Of a DNA stretch of 64,000 bases, positions 34,444-42,753 are shown piece by piece (positions within the stretch are counted from its first letter, which is position 1; each line of letters opens with the position of its first letter). The position numbers and the translations under genes are program-made. Location of the stretch: contig NZ_RDFA01000004.1 of the NCBI RefSeq assembly GCF_004118325.1, positions 62,001 through 126,000 of the forward strand, written 5' to 3'. Origin of the DNA: Halorientalis pallida. GTDB taxonomy: Archaea; Halobacteriota; Halobacteria; Halobacteriales; Haloarculaceae. Below the pieces are notes generated by a model, which worked only from the letters and a program-made list of their open reading frames with translations, did not search any database and was not told the origin of the DNA.

Positions 34444-35166
34444 TCAGGCGTCGCCGTACGTGGCTCGGAGATAGGTGACCAGGGCCGCGACGCGGTTGGG
34501 GTCGTAGGTCCAGAACCCGCCGTAGGTAGCCGGATCGCGCTCGCGCGCGAACAGGCCACAGCTCTGTGACCGTGCAGCCGCGTCGGGCTGGAAGGCCACG
34601 AACCAGAACTGCCCGAGTTCGCCGCCGTCGGTGTGGATCGTCACGCCGGGGATCGGCGGGGCGTGCCACGCGCCGTCGAAGTAGAGGTGGATGTCGAGGT
34701 CACTCTCGGCGAGCCGTTCGTAGACGGGGCGCTGGGCGGCCAGTGCCGCCGGTCGCTGGAAGCCGACGTGGAGTTCACCCTGGCCGTGTCGCCAGGCGCG
34801 GTCCTCGAACTCGCGGGTCGCCGCCAGCAGTTGCCGCCGCTCGACCGACTGGAAGAGCGTTTCGTCGAGGAGTTTCAACAGCGGTTCGAGCGAGCCGGTC
34901 TCGGTGGAATCGGCGTCGAGAACCCCGGCGGCGGGTTCGAACAACGTCGCGACGGTTTCGAGGGAGACGGTTCCGAGGAAGTGGTCGCCCTGCCGGACGG
35001 TTATGAACCCCTCCCCGGAGTCGGACGGGAGGTGGTCGAACCGTACGTCCACGTGCCAGTCCGCGAGTCGTTCGGCGAGTTCCGACGGTGGATCGGCGGC
35101 GTAGACGGTCACCGTTCGCCGTTGGGCCGTCAGGTCGTCGAGGAACGTCTGTAGTGTCTCGGTCAT
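34444..35166 (-). CDS. DICT sensory domain protein
   Basis: 240 residues. The central part, about residues 75-205, has the DICT pattern: FLGTVSLETVATLFEPAAGV, LLKLLDETLFQSVERRQLLA, REFEDRAWRHGQGELHVGFQ and later LGQFWFVAFQPDAAARS. The last 30 residues (YGGFWTYDPNRV) match haloarchaeal versions. DICT domains are thought to sense light or ligand signals and pair with transcription regulators. The gene overlaps the upstream DUF7344 regulator by 4 bp (ATGA), so both form one operon. Confidence 0.85.
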   Translation of the reverse strand: MTETLQTFLDDLTAQRRTVTVYAADPPSELAERLADWHVDVRFDHLPSDSGEGFITVRQGDHFLGTVSLETVATLFEPAAGVLDADSTETGSLEPLLKLLDETLFQSVERRQLLAATREFEDRAWRHGQGELHVGFQRPAALAAQRPVYERLAESDLDIHLYFDGAWHAPPIPGVTIHTDGGELGQFWFVAFQPDAAARSQSCGLFARERDPATYGGFWTYDPNRVAALVTYLRATYGDA

Positions 35167-35543
35167 CGATCGAGCAAATCACCGAGAGACTGGGATCGGT
35201 CACCGGGTGCCGCGGCCTCGACCCGGAAGGTCACGTCGAGAGAGTCGTTCACCCACTCGGGATAGTCGCCGAGCGCGACGACACCGGTGTCCGGGTCGTA
35301 CTCGACGAGACCGCATTCCAGGAGTTTCGGCAGGTGGACGTGTTGCAGCGCGATGTGCATCCGGTCGTGGGTGGCCGGATCGACGTCGGGCCCGGCGTCC
35401 GTCGCGAGCCAACCGGTCAACACGTCCGTCAGCTCCTGCTCCGTGGCGTCGCCGTGTTCCCGGAGATAGTAGAGGACGAACCGACGGCTGTGGTTCGAGA
35501 GTGCCTCCAGTCGACCGTCGACGGCGCGGGGAGGGGATGACAT
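35163..35543 (-). CDS. DUF7344 winged-helix regulator
   Basis: 126 residues. The sequence RLEALSNHSRRFVLYYLREH followed by TEQELTDVLTGW and IALQHVHLPKLLECGLVEYD is the haloarchaeal DUF7344 winged-HTH pattern (helix-turn-helix, then a wing near DPDTGVVALGD). It is coupled to the DICT gene, suggesting a sensor-regulator pair. The ATG at 35543 is preferred over an upstream frame because the TATA box at 35583 and the likely transcription start near 35560 lie between them. A tandem TGTAAC repeat sits at that start site. Confidence 0.82.
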   Translation of the reverse strand: MSSPPRAVDGRLEALSNHSRRFVLYYLREHGDATEQELTDVLTGWLATDAGPDVDPATHDRMHIALQHVHLPKLLECGLVEYDPDTGVVALGDYPEWVNDSLDVTFRVEAAAPGDRSQSLGDLLDR

Positions 35544-35560
35544 GGTATCAAGACCCACGA

Positions 35561-35575
35561 GTGTAACTGTAACAC
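35561..35575. promoter_or_regulatory. Candidate operator at the start site of the DUF7344-DICT operon
   Basis: GTGTAACTGTAACAC combines a tandem TGTAAC-TGTAAC with near dyad symmetry (GTGTNAC-N-GTNACAC). It is centred 15-25 bp downstream of the minus-strand TATA box at 35583-35592, that is on or just before the predicted transcription start. Binding there would repress, and autoregulation by the DUF7344 protein is a reasonable guess. Confidence 0.45.
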
Positions 35576-35582
35576 AGGTTGG

Positions 35583-35592
35583 TTTATTTATT
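35583..35592 (-). promoter_or_regulatory. TATA box of the DUF7344-DICT operon
   Basis: AATAAATAAA on the minus strand inside a 14-bp A/T run, the clearest AT box in this divergent region. Confidence 0.6.
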
Positions 35593-35645
35593 TTTGCGGT
35601 GTAATTATACTGTACTCCGGCGGCGTCTGCAGTGGACACGGCGGG

Positions 35646-35652
35646 TTTATTA
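35646..35652 (+). promoter_or_regulatory. TATA box of proS
   Basis: TTTATTA lies 23-29 bp before the proS ATG. Confidence 0.6.
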
Positions 35653-35674
35653 CGCCCGTGCCGGATGACCGTGT

Positions 35675-37126
35675 ATGAGCGATTCGCAGGAACTCGGTAT
35701 CACCGAGAGCAAGGAGCACGCGACGGGCGAGTGGTACGCGGAAGTGATACAGAAAGCCAAACTCGCCGACTACGCACCGATGGGTGGGTTCATCGTCACG
35801 CGTCCGCGCGGATACGCGCTCTGGGAGCGACTCCAGAACCACCTCGACGGCTGGTTCAAGGACACGGGCGTCACCAACGCCTACTTTCCGATGTTCATTC
35901 CCGAATCCTATCTCGAAAAGGAGAAGGACATCGTGGAAGGGTTCGACCCCGAAGTGGCGTGGGTCACCCACGGCGGCTACGACGAACTCGAAGAGCGCCT
36001 GGCCGTGCGCCCGACCAGTGAGTCGATCATCACGCCCTTCCTCGCGCAGTGGACCCGGAGCCACCGCGACCTCCCCCACCGCGTCAACCAGTGGTGTTCG
36101 GTCGTCCGGTGGGAGGCCACCGAGACCAAGCCCTTCTTCCGTACCAAGGAGTTCCTCTGGCAGGAGGGTCACACCGCCCACGAGGACGGCGACGAGGCCT
36201 GGGACGAGGCGATGACACGGCTGGACCAGTACGAGAAACTCTACGAGGACGTGCTGGCCATTCCGGTCCTCCGTGGCCGCAAACCCGACCACGACAAGTT
36301 CCCCGGCGCGGACACCACGACGACCGTCGAAGCCCTGATGCCCGACGGGAAGTCCGTACAGGGCGCGACCTCCCACTATCTCGGGCAGTCCTTCGCCGAG
36401 GCTTACGACGTGACCTACGTCGACGAGAACGAGGACGAACAGACCGCCCACACCACCTCCTGGGGGCTGTCCTGGCGCTCGCTGGGCGCACTGGTGATGA
36501 CCCACTCCGACGATCAGGGACTCGTCCTCCCGCCCGCGCTCGCGCCCGAGCAGGTCGTCATCGTGCCGATCTGGCAGGAGGACACGAAAGACGAGGTCCT
36601 CGAATACGCCGAGGACCTGGCGCTGGATCTGGACGACCGGTTCCGGGTCCACCTCGACGACCGTGACGAACGCAATCCCGGGTTCAAGTACAACGAGTGG
36701 GAGCTCAAGGGCGTCCCCCTCCGGATCGAGGTCGGCCCCAACGAAGTCGACGACGAGGAGGTCACCCTCGTCCACCGGCCCGACGGGGAAACCGAAACCG
36801 TCGACCGCGCCGGACTGGGCGACACCGTCGACGACCACCTCGACACGGTGTTCGCGAAGCTGAAAGCCGACGCCGAGGAGAACCTCGAAGCGAACGTCCG
36901 GGAAGCCCACAGCCGCGAGGACATCCTCGGCACCATCGGCCAGCACGGCGGCTACGTCAAAGCGCCGTGGTGTGGCGACGAGGACTGTGAGGACCCGATC
37001 AAGGAGGCCATCGCCGCGGAGATCGTCATGGTCCCGATGGACCCCGACGAGGACCCCATCGCCGACGACTGTGCGATCTGTGGCGAGGACGCCGCCGAGA
37101 CCGCCTACTTCGCGAAGAGTTACTGA
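35675..37126 (+). CDS. proS: Prolyl-tRNA synthetase, archaeal/eukaryotic type
   Basis: 483 residues, normal for the archaeal form without the bacterial editing insertion. Class II motifs: motif 2 in RTKEFLWQEGHTAH, and motif 3-like WGLSWRSLGALVMTHSDD. PRGYALWERLQNHLDGWFKD and VRPTSESIITPFLAQW bind Pro-AMP. The anticodon domain follows (PEQVVIVPIWQED). The C-terminal zinc-like domain carries WCGDEDCED and CAICGE and ends in the conserved YFAKSY tail. A TATA box 23-29 bp upstream indicates a leaderless message. The gene is divergent from the DUF7344-DICT operon. Confidence 0.97.
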   Translation: MSDSQELGITESKEHATGEWYAEVIQKAKLADYAPMGGFIVTRPRGYALWERLQNHLDGWFKDTGVTNAYFPMFIPESYLEKEKDIVEGFDPEVAWVTHGGYDELEERLAVRPTSESIITPFLAQWTRSHRDLPHRVNQWCSVVRWEATETKPFFRTKEFLWQEGHTAHEDGDEAWDEAMTRLDQYEKLYEDVLAIPVLRGRKPDHDKFPGADTTTTVEALMPDGKSVQGATSHYLGQSFAEAYDVTYVDENEDEQTAHTTSWGLSWRSLGALVMTHSDDQGLVLPPALAPEQVVIVPIWQEDTKDEVLEYAEDLALDLDDRFRVHLDDRDERNPGFKYNEWELKGVPLRIEVGPNEVDDEEVTLVHRPDGETETVDRAGLGDTVDDHLDTVFAKLKADAEENLEANVREAHSREDILGTIGQHGGYVKAPWCGDEDCEDPIKEAIAAEIVMVPMDPDEDPIADDCAICGEDAAETAYFAKSY

Positions 37127-37311
37127 ATCCCGGGCCAATAACCGGCCTATTTTGCTGGTAGATTGCGCTTCTGGACCTCTCGCGACGGTGCGGCCGAACC
37201 CGTTCGACCCGAAATGGTTCGTCCGTTGAAAATAAGGTTCCGGCGGACCAGGATATCTCTCAAGTGTGTTTCGGTTTTTCGTCGAATATTGTCAGTACTG
37301 TAGTGAATGTG

Positions 37312-37317
37312 TTTATA
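37312..37317 (+). promoter_or_regulatory. TATA box of gltB
   Basis: TTTATA in the 265-bp gap 37127-37391. It implies a leader of about 50 nt before the gltB ATG at 37392. The leader contains two similar boxes, ACAGACCCTTAG and ACAGTCTCTTAA, plus the stem CCCTTAGCCCTTGAGGG, which could be nitrogen-responsive regulatory sites. The rest of the gap shows only an AT-rich proS 3' region. Confidence 0.5.
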
Positions 37318-37391
37318 TGCCCTTATTTGCGTTTAACAGACCCTTAGCCCTTGAGGGACAGTCTCTTAACGGACCAGTCAAAGTAAGACGT

Positions 37392-40300
37392 ATGGTTGGG
37401 CAACGGACTACTGATGAGTCTGCGAGCGAGGCCGGGCTCGCGGATCCCACTGACGTACGGTCTAACTGTGGCGTCGGTGTCGTCATGGACCTCGACGGGG
37501 GTCGAGACAACGACATCGTCGCAGACGGTTTGGAACTACTCGAGAACCTCGAACACCGCGGAACGACGGGCGCGGAGGAGAATACCGGCGACGGGGCCGG
37601 TATCCTGCTCCAGATGCCTCACGAGTTCTTCGACGCCGAGGTCGACGCCGACCTTCCACAGCAGGGCGAGTACGCGGTCGGGTCGCTCTTTCTCCCCCGC
37701 GACGACGAGGCCGTCTCGGGACTGAAAGACCTGTTCGAGTCGAAACTGGCGTCGGAAGGTCTGGAGGTCTTTCACTGGCGGACCGTCCCGACGGACAACT
37801 CGACGCTCGGCGCGACGGCGGTCGAGTCCGAACCCCGCGTCGAGCAGGCGTTCGTCCGCCCCGACGGTGACGTGACCGACGAGGAGTTCGACAAGCGCCT
37901 CTACGTCGCGCGACGGGTCGTCGAGAACACGGTCGAAGACGAACAGCCGGCTGGTCACGAACGCTTCTACGTCGTCTCTCTCGATCAGGACACGGTCGTC
38001 TACAAGGGCCTCCTGCTCGCGGAGCAACTGCCCGAGTACTACCCCGAACTCACCGACGAGCGGATGGCTTCGACGTTCGCGATGGTCCACGCGCGGTTCT
38101 CGACGAACACGCTCGGCGCGTGGCACCTCGCACACCCCTACCGCAACATCATCCACAACGGCGAGTTCAACACCATCCAGGGCAACATCAACTGGATGCG
38201 CGCCCGCGAGACGGACCTCTCCGCGGGGGGCTTCGCCGATCACTACTCCGACGCGGAGATGGAGAAGCTCAAGCCGATCATCGACGACCCCGAGCAGTCC
38301 GACACGGCCAGCGTCGACAACGGCCTCGAACTCCTCATGGAAGGTGGCCGCGACCTGCCCCACGCGCTCCGGATGCTCATCCCGGAGGCCTGGCGCGGCG
38401 AGGCCAACATGATCTCCCAGAAGCGACGGGACTGGTACGACTACCACGCCTCGCTGGTCGAGCCTTGGGACGGCCCCGCCCTCGTGGCGGCGACCGACGG
38501 CGAGCGCATCGGCGCAGTGCTCGACCGGAACGGCCTGCGCCCCTGCCGGTACGACATCCTCCAGAACGGCCGCCTCGTGATGTCCAGCGAGGCCGGCGCG
38601 CTCGACAACGACCCGGCGGAGATCCAAGAGCGCGGACGGCTCCAGCCCGGACAGCTCTTCCTCGCCGACCCCAACGAGGGGCGGGTCATCCCCGACGAGG
38701 AGGTGTTCGACCGCCTCACCGACGAGAAGTACGCCGAGTGGGTCGAGAAGGAGCAGGTTCACCTCGACGACGTCGCCGACCACGAGACCGAACCCAAAGG
38801 TGGCGTCGACGCCCTGCGGTCCTACCAGGCGCTGTACGGCTACACCTACGACGAGGTCGACCACCTCATCCAGCCCATGGCCGAGAAGGGCAAGGACCCG
38901 GTCGGCTCGATGGGTGACGACACGCCGCTGTCGGTGCTCACCGACCACAACCGACCGCTCTTTAGTTACTTCAAGCAGCTGTTCGCCCAGGTGACGAACC
39001 CGCCGCTGGACTACATCCGCGAGGAACTCGTCACCTCGCTCGAATCGCGGCTGGGCCACCAGCGCAACCTGCTCGCCGAGAGCCAGGACCACGCTCGCCA
39101 ACTCGTCGTCGACTCACCCGTTCTCACCGACGAGGAGACGGCGGCGATCAAAGACATCGACGAGAACGGACTCTCGACGACGGTCGTCGACATCACCTAC
39201 GACCCCGCGGAGACCGACCTCCGGACGGCCGTCGAAGACGTGCGGGCCGAGGCCGACGCGGCCGCGACCGAACACGACATCATCGTCCTCTCGGACCGGA
39301 CTGCCGGCGAGGACGCGATTCCGATCCCGAGCCTGCTGGCCGTCGGTGGCGTCCACCACCACCTCGTTCGCAGCGGCCTGCGAAACCACGTCGGGCTCGT
39401 CGTCGAGTCGGGCGACCCGCGCACCGTCCACCACTTCGCGACGCTGATCGGCTACGGCGCGGGTGCGGTCAACCCCTACCTGGCCTACCAGACCATCGAG
39501 GATCTGGTGGCCGGGCCGGACGGCGCGAACCTCGACACCGCCATCGAGGCCTACATCGGAGCCGTCGAGGACGGCCTCCTCAAGACGATGGCCAAGATGG
39601 GCATCTCCACCGTGGAGAGCTACCAGGGTGCCCAGATCTTCGAGGCCGTCGGACTCGACTCCGACTTCGTCGCCGAGTACTTCGAGGGGACGACCTGCCG
39701 CACCGAAGGCATCGAGATCGAGGACCTCGAAGACGACCTCCGGACGCGCTACGACGTCGCCTTCAGCGACGACCCGGAGATCGAACGCCAGGGCGAGTTC
39801 GAGCACCGCACAGGCGGCATCCACCACCAGTGGAACCCCGAGACGGTCGGCACGCTCCAGCAGGCCGTCCGGCAGGGCGACTACGAGAAGTACAAGGAGT
39901 TCGCCGAGAAGGTCAACGTCCAGACCGAGAAGCTCCAGACGCTGCGCGGCCTCCTCGAATTCGACGAGGATCGGGAGTCCATCCCGGTCGAAGAGGTCGA
40001 GCCCATCACGGATATCGTCGAGCGCTTCGAGACGGCCGCGATGTCCCTGGGGAGCCTCTCGCCGGAGATGCACGAGAACAACGCCATCGCCATGAACCGG
40101 CTGGGTGCCAACGCCAACACCGGCGAGGGCGGGGAACCGCCCGAACGGTTCGGTACCGAGAAGGCGTGTACGACCAAGCAGGTCGCCTCCGGCCGGTTCG
40201 GTGTCACCTCCGATTACCTCTCGGCCGCCGAAGAGATCCAGATCAAGATGGCCCAGGGATCGAAGCCGGGCGAAGGTGGCCACCTGCCCGGGAAGAAGGT

Positions 40301-41951
40301 CAACGAGATGATCGCCCACGTCCGGTACGCGACGCCGGGCGTCGGCCTCATCTCCCCGCCGCCGCTGCACGACATCTACTCCATCGAGGACCTCAAGCAG
40401 TTGATCCACGACCTCAAGGCGGCCAACCCCGACGCCGACATCAACGTCAAACTGGTCGCCGAGGACGGCATCGGCACCATCGCCGCCGGTGTCGCGAAGG
40501 CGAACGCCGACGTGGTCCACATCTCGGGCCACGACGGCGGGACCGGTGCCTCACCCAAGACCTCGATCAAGAGCGCGGGCCTACCCTGGGAACTGGGCGT
40601 AGCGGAAGCCAACCAGATGCTCCGGGCGACGAACCTGCGCTCCCGGATCAAGGTCTCGACCGACGGCGGCATGAAGACCGGCCGCGACGTGGCCGTCGCC
40701 GCCCTGTTCGGTGCGGAGGGATACGCCTTCGGGACCGCCTCGATGGTCACCTCCGGCTGTGTGATGGCCCGGCAGTGCCACGAGAACACCTGCCCGGTCG
40801 GCGTCGCCACCCAGAACGAGAAACTGCGCGCCCGCTTCCCCGGCACGCCGGAGAACGTCATCAACTACATGACCTTCGTCGCGCAGGAACTGCGCGAGAT
40901 CATGGCCGAACTCGGCTTCGAGACCGTCGACGAGATGATCGGCCGCGTGGACGTGCTCCAGCAGCGCGACGACGTCGAGCACCCCAAAGCCAAGAAACTC
41001 GACCTCTCGGCCATCCTCGCGGAACCCGCGGGCGACGACGACCGCTACAAGACCCGCGAGCAGACCCACGAGGTCGACGAGCAACTCGACTGGGACATCC
41101 TGGAGGAGATCGGTGACACCATCGAGACCGGCGAGCCGGTCAGCCTGTCGATGGACATCGACAACGTTCACCGCGCGGTGGGCGCGACCCTCTCGAACCG
41201 CATCTCCCGGGAACACGGCACGCCCGGCCTGCCCAGCGACACCATCCGCGTCGACTTCGAGGGCGTCGCCGGGCAGAGCTTCGGGGCCTTCCTGCAGGAC
41301 GGCGTCACCTTCGAGCTCACCGGCACCGCCAACGACTACGTCGGCAAGGGGCTCTCCGGCGGGAAGATGATCGTCAACACGCCCGCCGAAGCGCCCTACG
41401 AGCCCGAAGAGAACACCCTGATCGGCAACGTCGCCCTCTACGGCGCGACCCAGGGCGAACTCTACGTCAACGGCCAGGCCGGCGAGCGCTTCGCCGTCCG
41501 TAACTCCGGCGTGAAGGCCGTCGTCGAGTCGGTCGGCGACCACGGCTGTGAGTACATGACCGGCGGCGCGGTCGCCGTGCTGGGCGACACGGGCAAGAAC
41601 TTCGCGGCCGGCATGTCCGGCGGCGTCGCGTACGTCCTCGACCGCGAGGGGGACTTCCCGCAGAAGGTGAATCGTGGGATGGTCTCGACGTTCGACACGC
41701 TCGACGAGCGGGACCGCTCGATGCTCCGACGCCTGCTCGAGAACCACGTCGCCTACACCGACTCGGACCGGGCCCAGTACATCCTCGACAACTGGGAGGC
41801 GGAGCTGGACAACTTCGTGAAGGTCCTGCCCGACGCCTACGCCGAGATCATCGCGGACGACGACGAGGCCGACGTGCGGACCGAACCGCCCGCGGCCGCG
41901 ACCCCCAGCGCGGAAGCCGGCGAGCCCGCGACGGGTCAGGCCGATGATTGA
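37392..41951 (+). CDS. gltB: Glutamate synthase, large (alpha) subunit
   Basis: 1519 residues. The amidotransferase domain starts after a 25-residue propeptide at C26 in RSNCGVGVVMDLDGG, with HARFSTNTLGAWHLAHPYRN and the IIHNGEFNTIQGNINW signature. Next are the central domain, then the FMN/3Fe-4S synthase domain with GHDGGTGASPKTSIK, STDGGMKTGRDVAVAALFGA and CVMARQCHENTCPVG, and last the GXGXG beta-helix (GVKAVVESVGDHGCEYMTGG). A Pro/Ala/Glu-rich tail of about 30 residues ends it. It makes two glutamates from glutamine and 2-oxoglutarate. No gltD is adjacent, so the electron donor (ferredoxin or a distant GltD) is unresolved. Confidence 0.97.
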   Translation: MVGQRTTDESASEAGLADPTDVRSNCGVGVVMDLDGGRDNDIVADGLELLENLEHRGTTGAEENTGDGAGILLQMPHEFFDAEVDADLPQQGEYAVGSLFLPRDDEAVSGLKDLFESKLASEGLEVFHWRTVPTDNSTLGATAVESEPRVEQAFVRPDGDVTDEEFDKRLYVARRVVENTVEDEQPAGHERFYVVSLDQDTVVYKGLLLAEQLPEYYPELTDERMASTFAMVHARFSTNTLGAWHLAHPYRNIIHNGEFNTIQGNINWMRARETDLSAGGFADHYSDAEMEKLKPIIDDPEQSDTASVDNGLELLMEGGRDLPHALRMLIPEAWRGEANMISQKRRDWYDYHASLVEPWDGPALVAATDGERIGAVLDRNGLRPCRYDILQNGRLVMSSEAGALDNDPAEIQERGRLQPGQLFLADPNEGRVIPDEEVFDRLTDEKYAEWVEKEQVHLDDVADHETEPKGGVDALRSYQALYGYTYDEVDHLIQPMAEKGKDPVGSMGDDTPLSVLTDHNRPLFSYFKQLFAQVTNPPLDYIREELVTSLESRLGHQRNLLAESQDHARQLVVDSPVLTDEETAAIKDIDENGLSTTVVDITYDPAETDLRTAVEDVRAEADAAATEHDIIVLSDRTAGEDAIPIPSLLAVGGVHHHLVRSGLRNHVGLVVESGDPRTVHHFATLIGYGAGAVNPYLAYQTIEDLVAGPDGANLDTAIEAYIGAVEDGLLKTMAKMGISTVESYQGAQIFEAVGLDSDFVAEYFEGTTCRTEGIEIEDLEDDLRTRYDVAFSDDPEIERQGEFEHRTGGIHHQWNPETVGTLQQAVRQGDYEKYKEFAEKVNVQTEKLQTLRGLLEFDEDRESIPVEEVEPITDIVERFETAAMSLGSLSPEMHENNAIAMNRLGANANTGEGGEPPERFGTEKACTTKQVASGRFGVTSDYLSAAEEIQIKMAQGSKPGEGGHLPGKKVNEMIAHVRYATPGVGLISPPPLHDIYSIEDLKQLIHDLKAANPDADINVKLVAEDGIGTIAAGVAKANADVVHISGHDGGTGASPKTSIKSAGLPWELGVAEANQMLRATNLRSRIKVSTDGGMKTGRDVAVAALFGAEGYAFGTASMVTSGCVMARQCHENTCPVGVATQNEKLRARFPGTPENVINYMTFVAQELREIMAELGFETVDEMIGRVDVLQQRDDVEHPKAKKLDLSAILAEPAGDDDRYKTREQTHEVDEQLDWDILEEIGDTIETGEPVSLSMDIDNVHRAVGATLSNRISREHGTPGLPSDTIRVDFEGVAGQSFGAFLQDGVTFELTGTANDYVGKGLSGGKMIVNTPAEAPYEPEENTLIGNVALYGATQGELYVNGQAGERFAVRNSGVKAVVESVGDHGCEYMTGGAVAVLGDTGKNFAAGMSGGVAYVLDREGDFPQKVNRGMVSTFDTLDERDRSMLRRLLENHVAYTDSDRAQYILDNWEAELDNFVKVLPDAYAEIIADDDEADVRTEPPAAATPSAEAGEPATGQADD

Positions 41952-41958
41952 CCGGTGA

Positions 41959-42160
41959 GGACCGACTCGGTCCGAACCGCAATATCGGCCTGAAAGGCTG
42001 ACGATTAACCGCCACTTTTTATCTCCGGGGGTGCGCTGCGCGCACCCCCCGAAGCAAAAACTTGGTTCCCGTGAGCCGAAGGCGAACGGGAGCTCGAAAG
42101 ACGCCCAGCGTCTTTCGGCGGGAAAAACTGCCGCGAGCGCGTCTTCGACGCGCTCGCGGC
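41959..42160. repeat. Run of six consecutive triloop hairpins downstream of gltB
   Basis: The 308-bp gap 41952-42259 contains six inverted repeats, each with a 3-nt loop: 41959-41973 (6-bp arms, loop ACT), 41986-42000 (6 bp with one G-T, loop GAA), 42027-42049 (10 bp, TGC), 42067-42091 (6 bp, tandem G-A mismatches, then 3 bp, GAA), 42095-42117 (10 bp, CCA) and 42130-42160 (14 bp, TTC). TTTTT lies at 42016-42020. Two similar AAAAACT spacers separate later hairpins. The first two plus the T-run could terminate gltB; the rest resembles a structured RNA or a palindromic repeat family. The remaining 100 bp to 42259 show only a possible AT box near 42168. Confidence 0.75.
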
Positions 42161-42259
42161 TGCTACGCTATACATTTTCTCGCGGTGCCTGCTGGACTAC
42201 GCCGGACGGGTTAGAACCGGTCGCGGCGGCCGTCGTCGGTATCCTGCCGTGCGCGTTGT

Positions 42260-42481
42260 TCACGGCTCACGCCGTCCGCCGTTCACTCGTCCGACGGACT
42301 CCCTTCGGTCCTCCGCCCGATTCTCGGCCGCTGTCCGCGAATCCGCACGAGCCGACGCCTCGGCGCGCTGACGGTCCATCACGTCCGGGTCGTCGGTCTC
42401 GGACTCGATCAGGAGCCACAGCAGGACGGGCGCGCCGATGGCTAGCAGCAGGAACACGACGAAGAACCCGCTGACGACCAT
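42260..42481 (-). CDS. Small single-pass membrane protein
   Basis: 73 residues: a membrane helix at residues 5-27 (GFFVVFLLLAIGAPVLLWLL) and a charged cytoplasmic tail (ESETDDPDVMDRQRAEASAR). The ATG shares one base with the TGA of the zinc-ribbon gene upstream, which supports it as real. The last 15 residues are Arg-rich and encoded in short GTCCG/CGGAC palindromes adjoining the hairpin region, so the true stop may have shifted by repeat spread. Function unknown. Confidence 0.65.
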   Translation of the reverse strand: MVVSGFFVVFLLLAIGAPVLLWLLIESETDDPDVMDRQRAEASARADSRTAAENRAEDRRESVGRVNGGRREP

Positions 42482-42708
42482 CAGCCCAGGAACACGTCGA
42501 CGATGTTGCTCGAGCCGGCGTCGGACTTGTACAGTTCGGTGTAGCCGCAGTTGGTACACGAGACGGTCTGGAAGCCACGGTTCTGGATGTCGAACATCTT
42601 CGAGAGACCGCCGCCGGTGGTCGTGATCGTGTCGACTTCCGCGTCGGTGTGACCGCACTTCGGACAACCGCGGTCGGAGGGATCTTCAGGGGGCATACGT
42701 GTAGACAT
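42481..42708 (-). CDS. Zinc-ribbon nucleic-acid-binding protein (COG3478/DUF2072-like)
   Basis: 75 residues with two Cys pairs, C15-x2-C18 (GCPKCGH) and C51-x2-C54 (CTNCGYTELY), and the segment GGGLSKMFDIQNRGFQTVSC, typical of this short conserved family. It is predicted to bind nucleic acid; no target is known. An in-frame ATG 12 bp inside is an alternative start, but a box AAAATACT on the minus strand (42727-42734) is 19-26 bp before 42708. Translation is coupled to the following membrane-protein gene. Confidence 0.82.
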   Translation of the reverse strand: MSTRMPPEDPSDRGCPKCGHTDAEVDTITTTGGGLSKMFDIQNRGFQTVSCTNCGYTELYKSDAGSSNIVDVFLG

Positions 42709-42753
42709 CGAACGTGTATCCGTATCAGTATTTTGCCGGGGCGGCCCGGCGGC

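Noticed and set aside
37536-41747. Long open frames antisense to gltB (about 520, 470 and 390 codons)
   Set aside because: Opposite strand of a fully conserved 1519-residue enzyme. GC-rich third positions suppress stop codons. No promoter or motif.
42220-42240. Possible tRNA T-arm (GGTTAGAACC)
   Set aside because: No matching acceptor, anticodon arm or GGTTCRANTCC motif around it. No tRNA was found anywhere in the window by eye.
41952-42259. CRISPR array
   Set aside because: The inverted repeats differ from one another in sequence and length. There are no equal-length spacers and no direct repeats.
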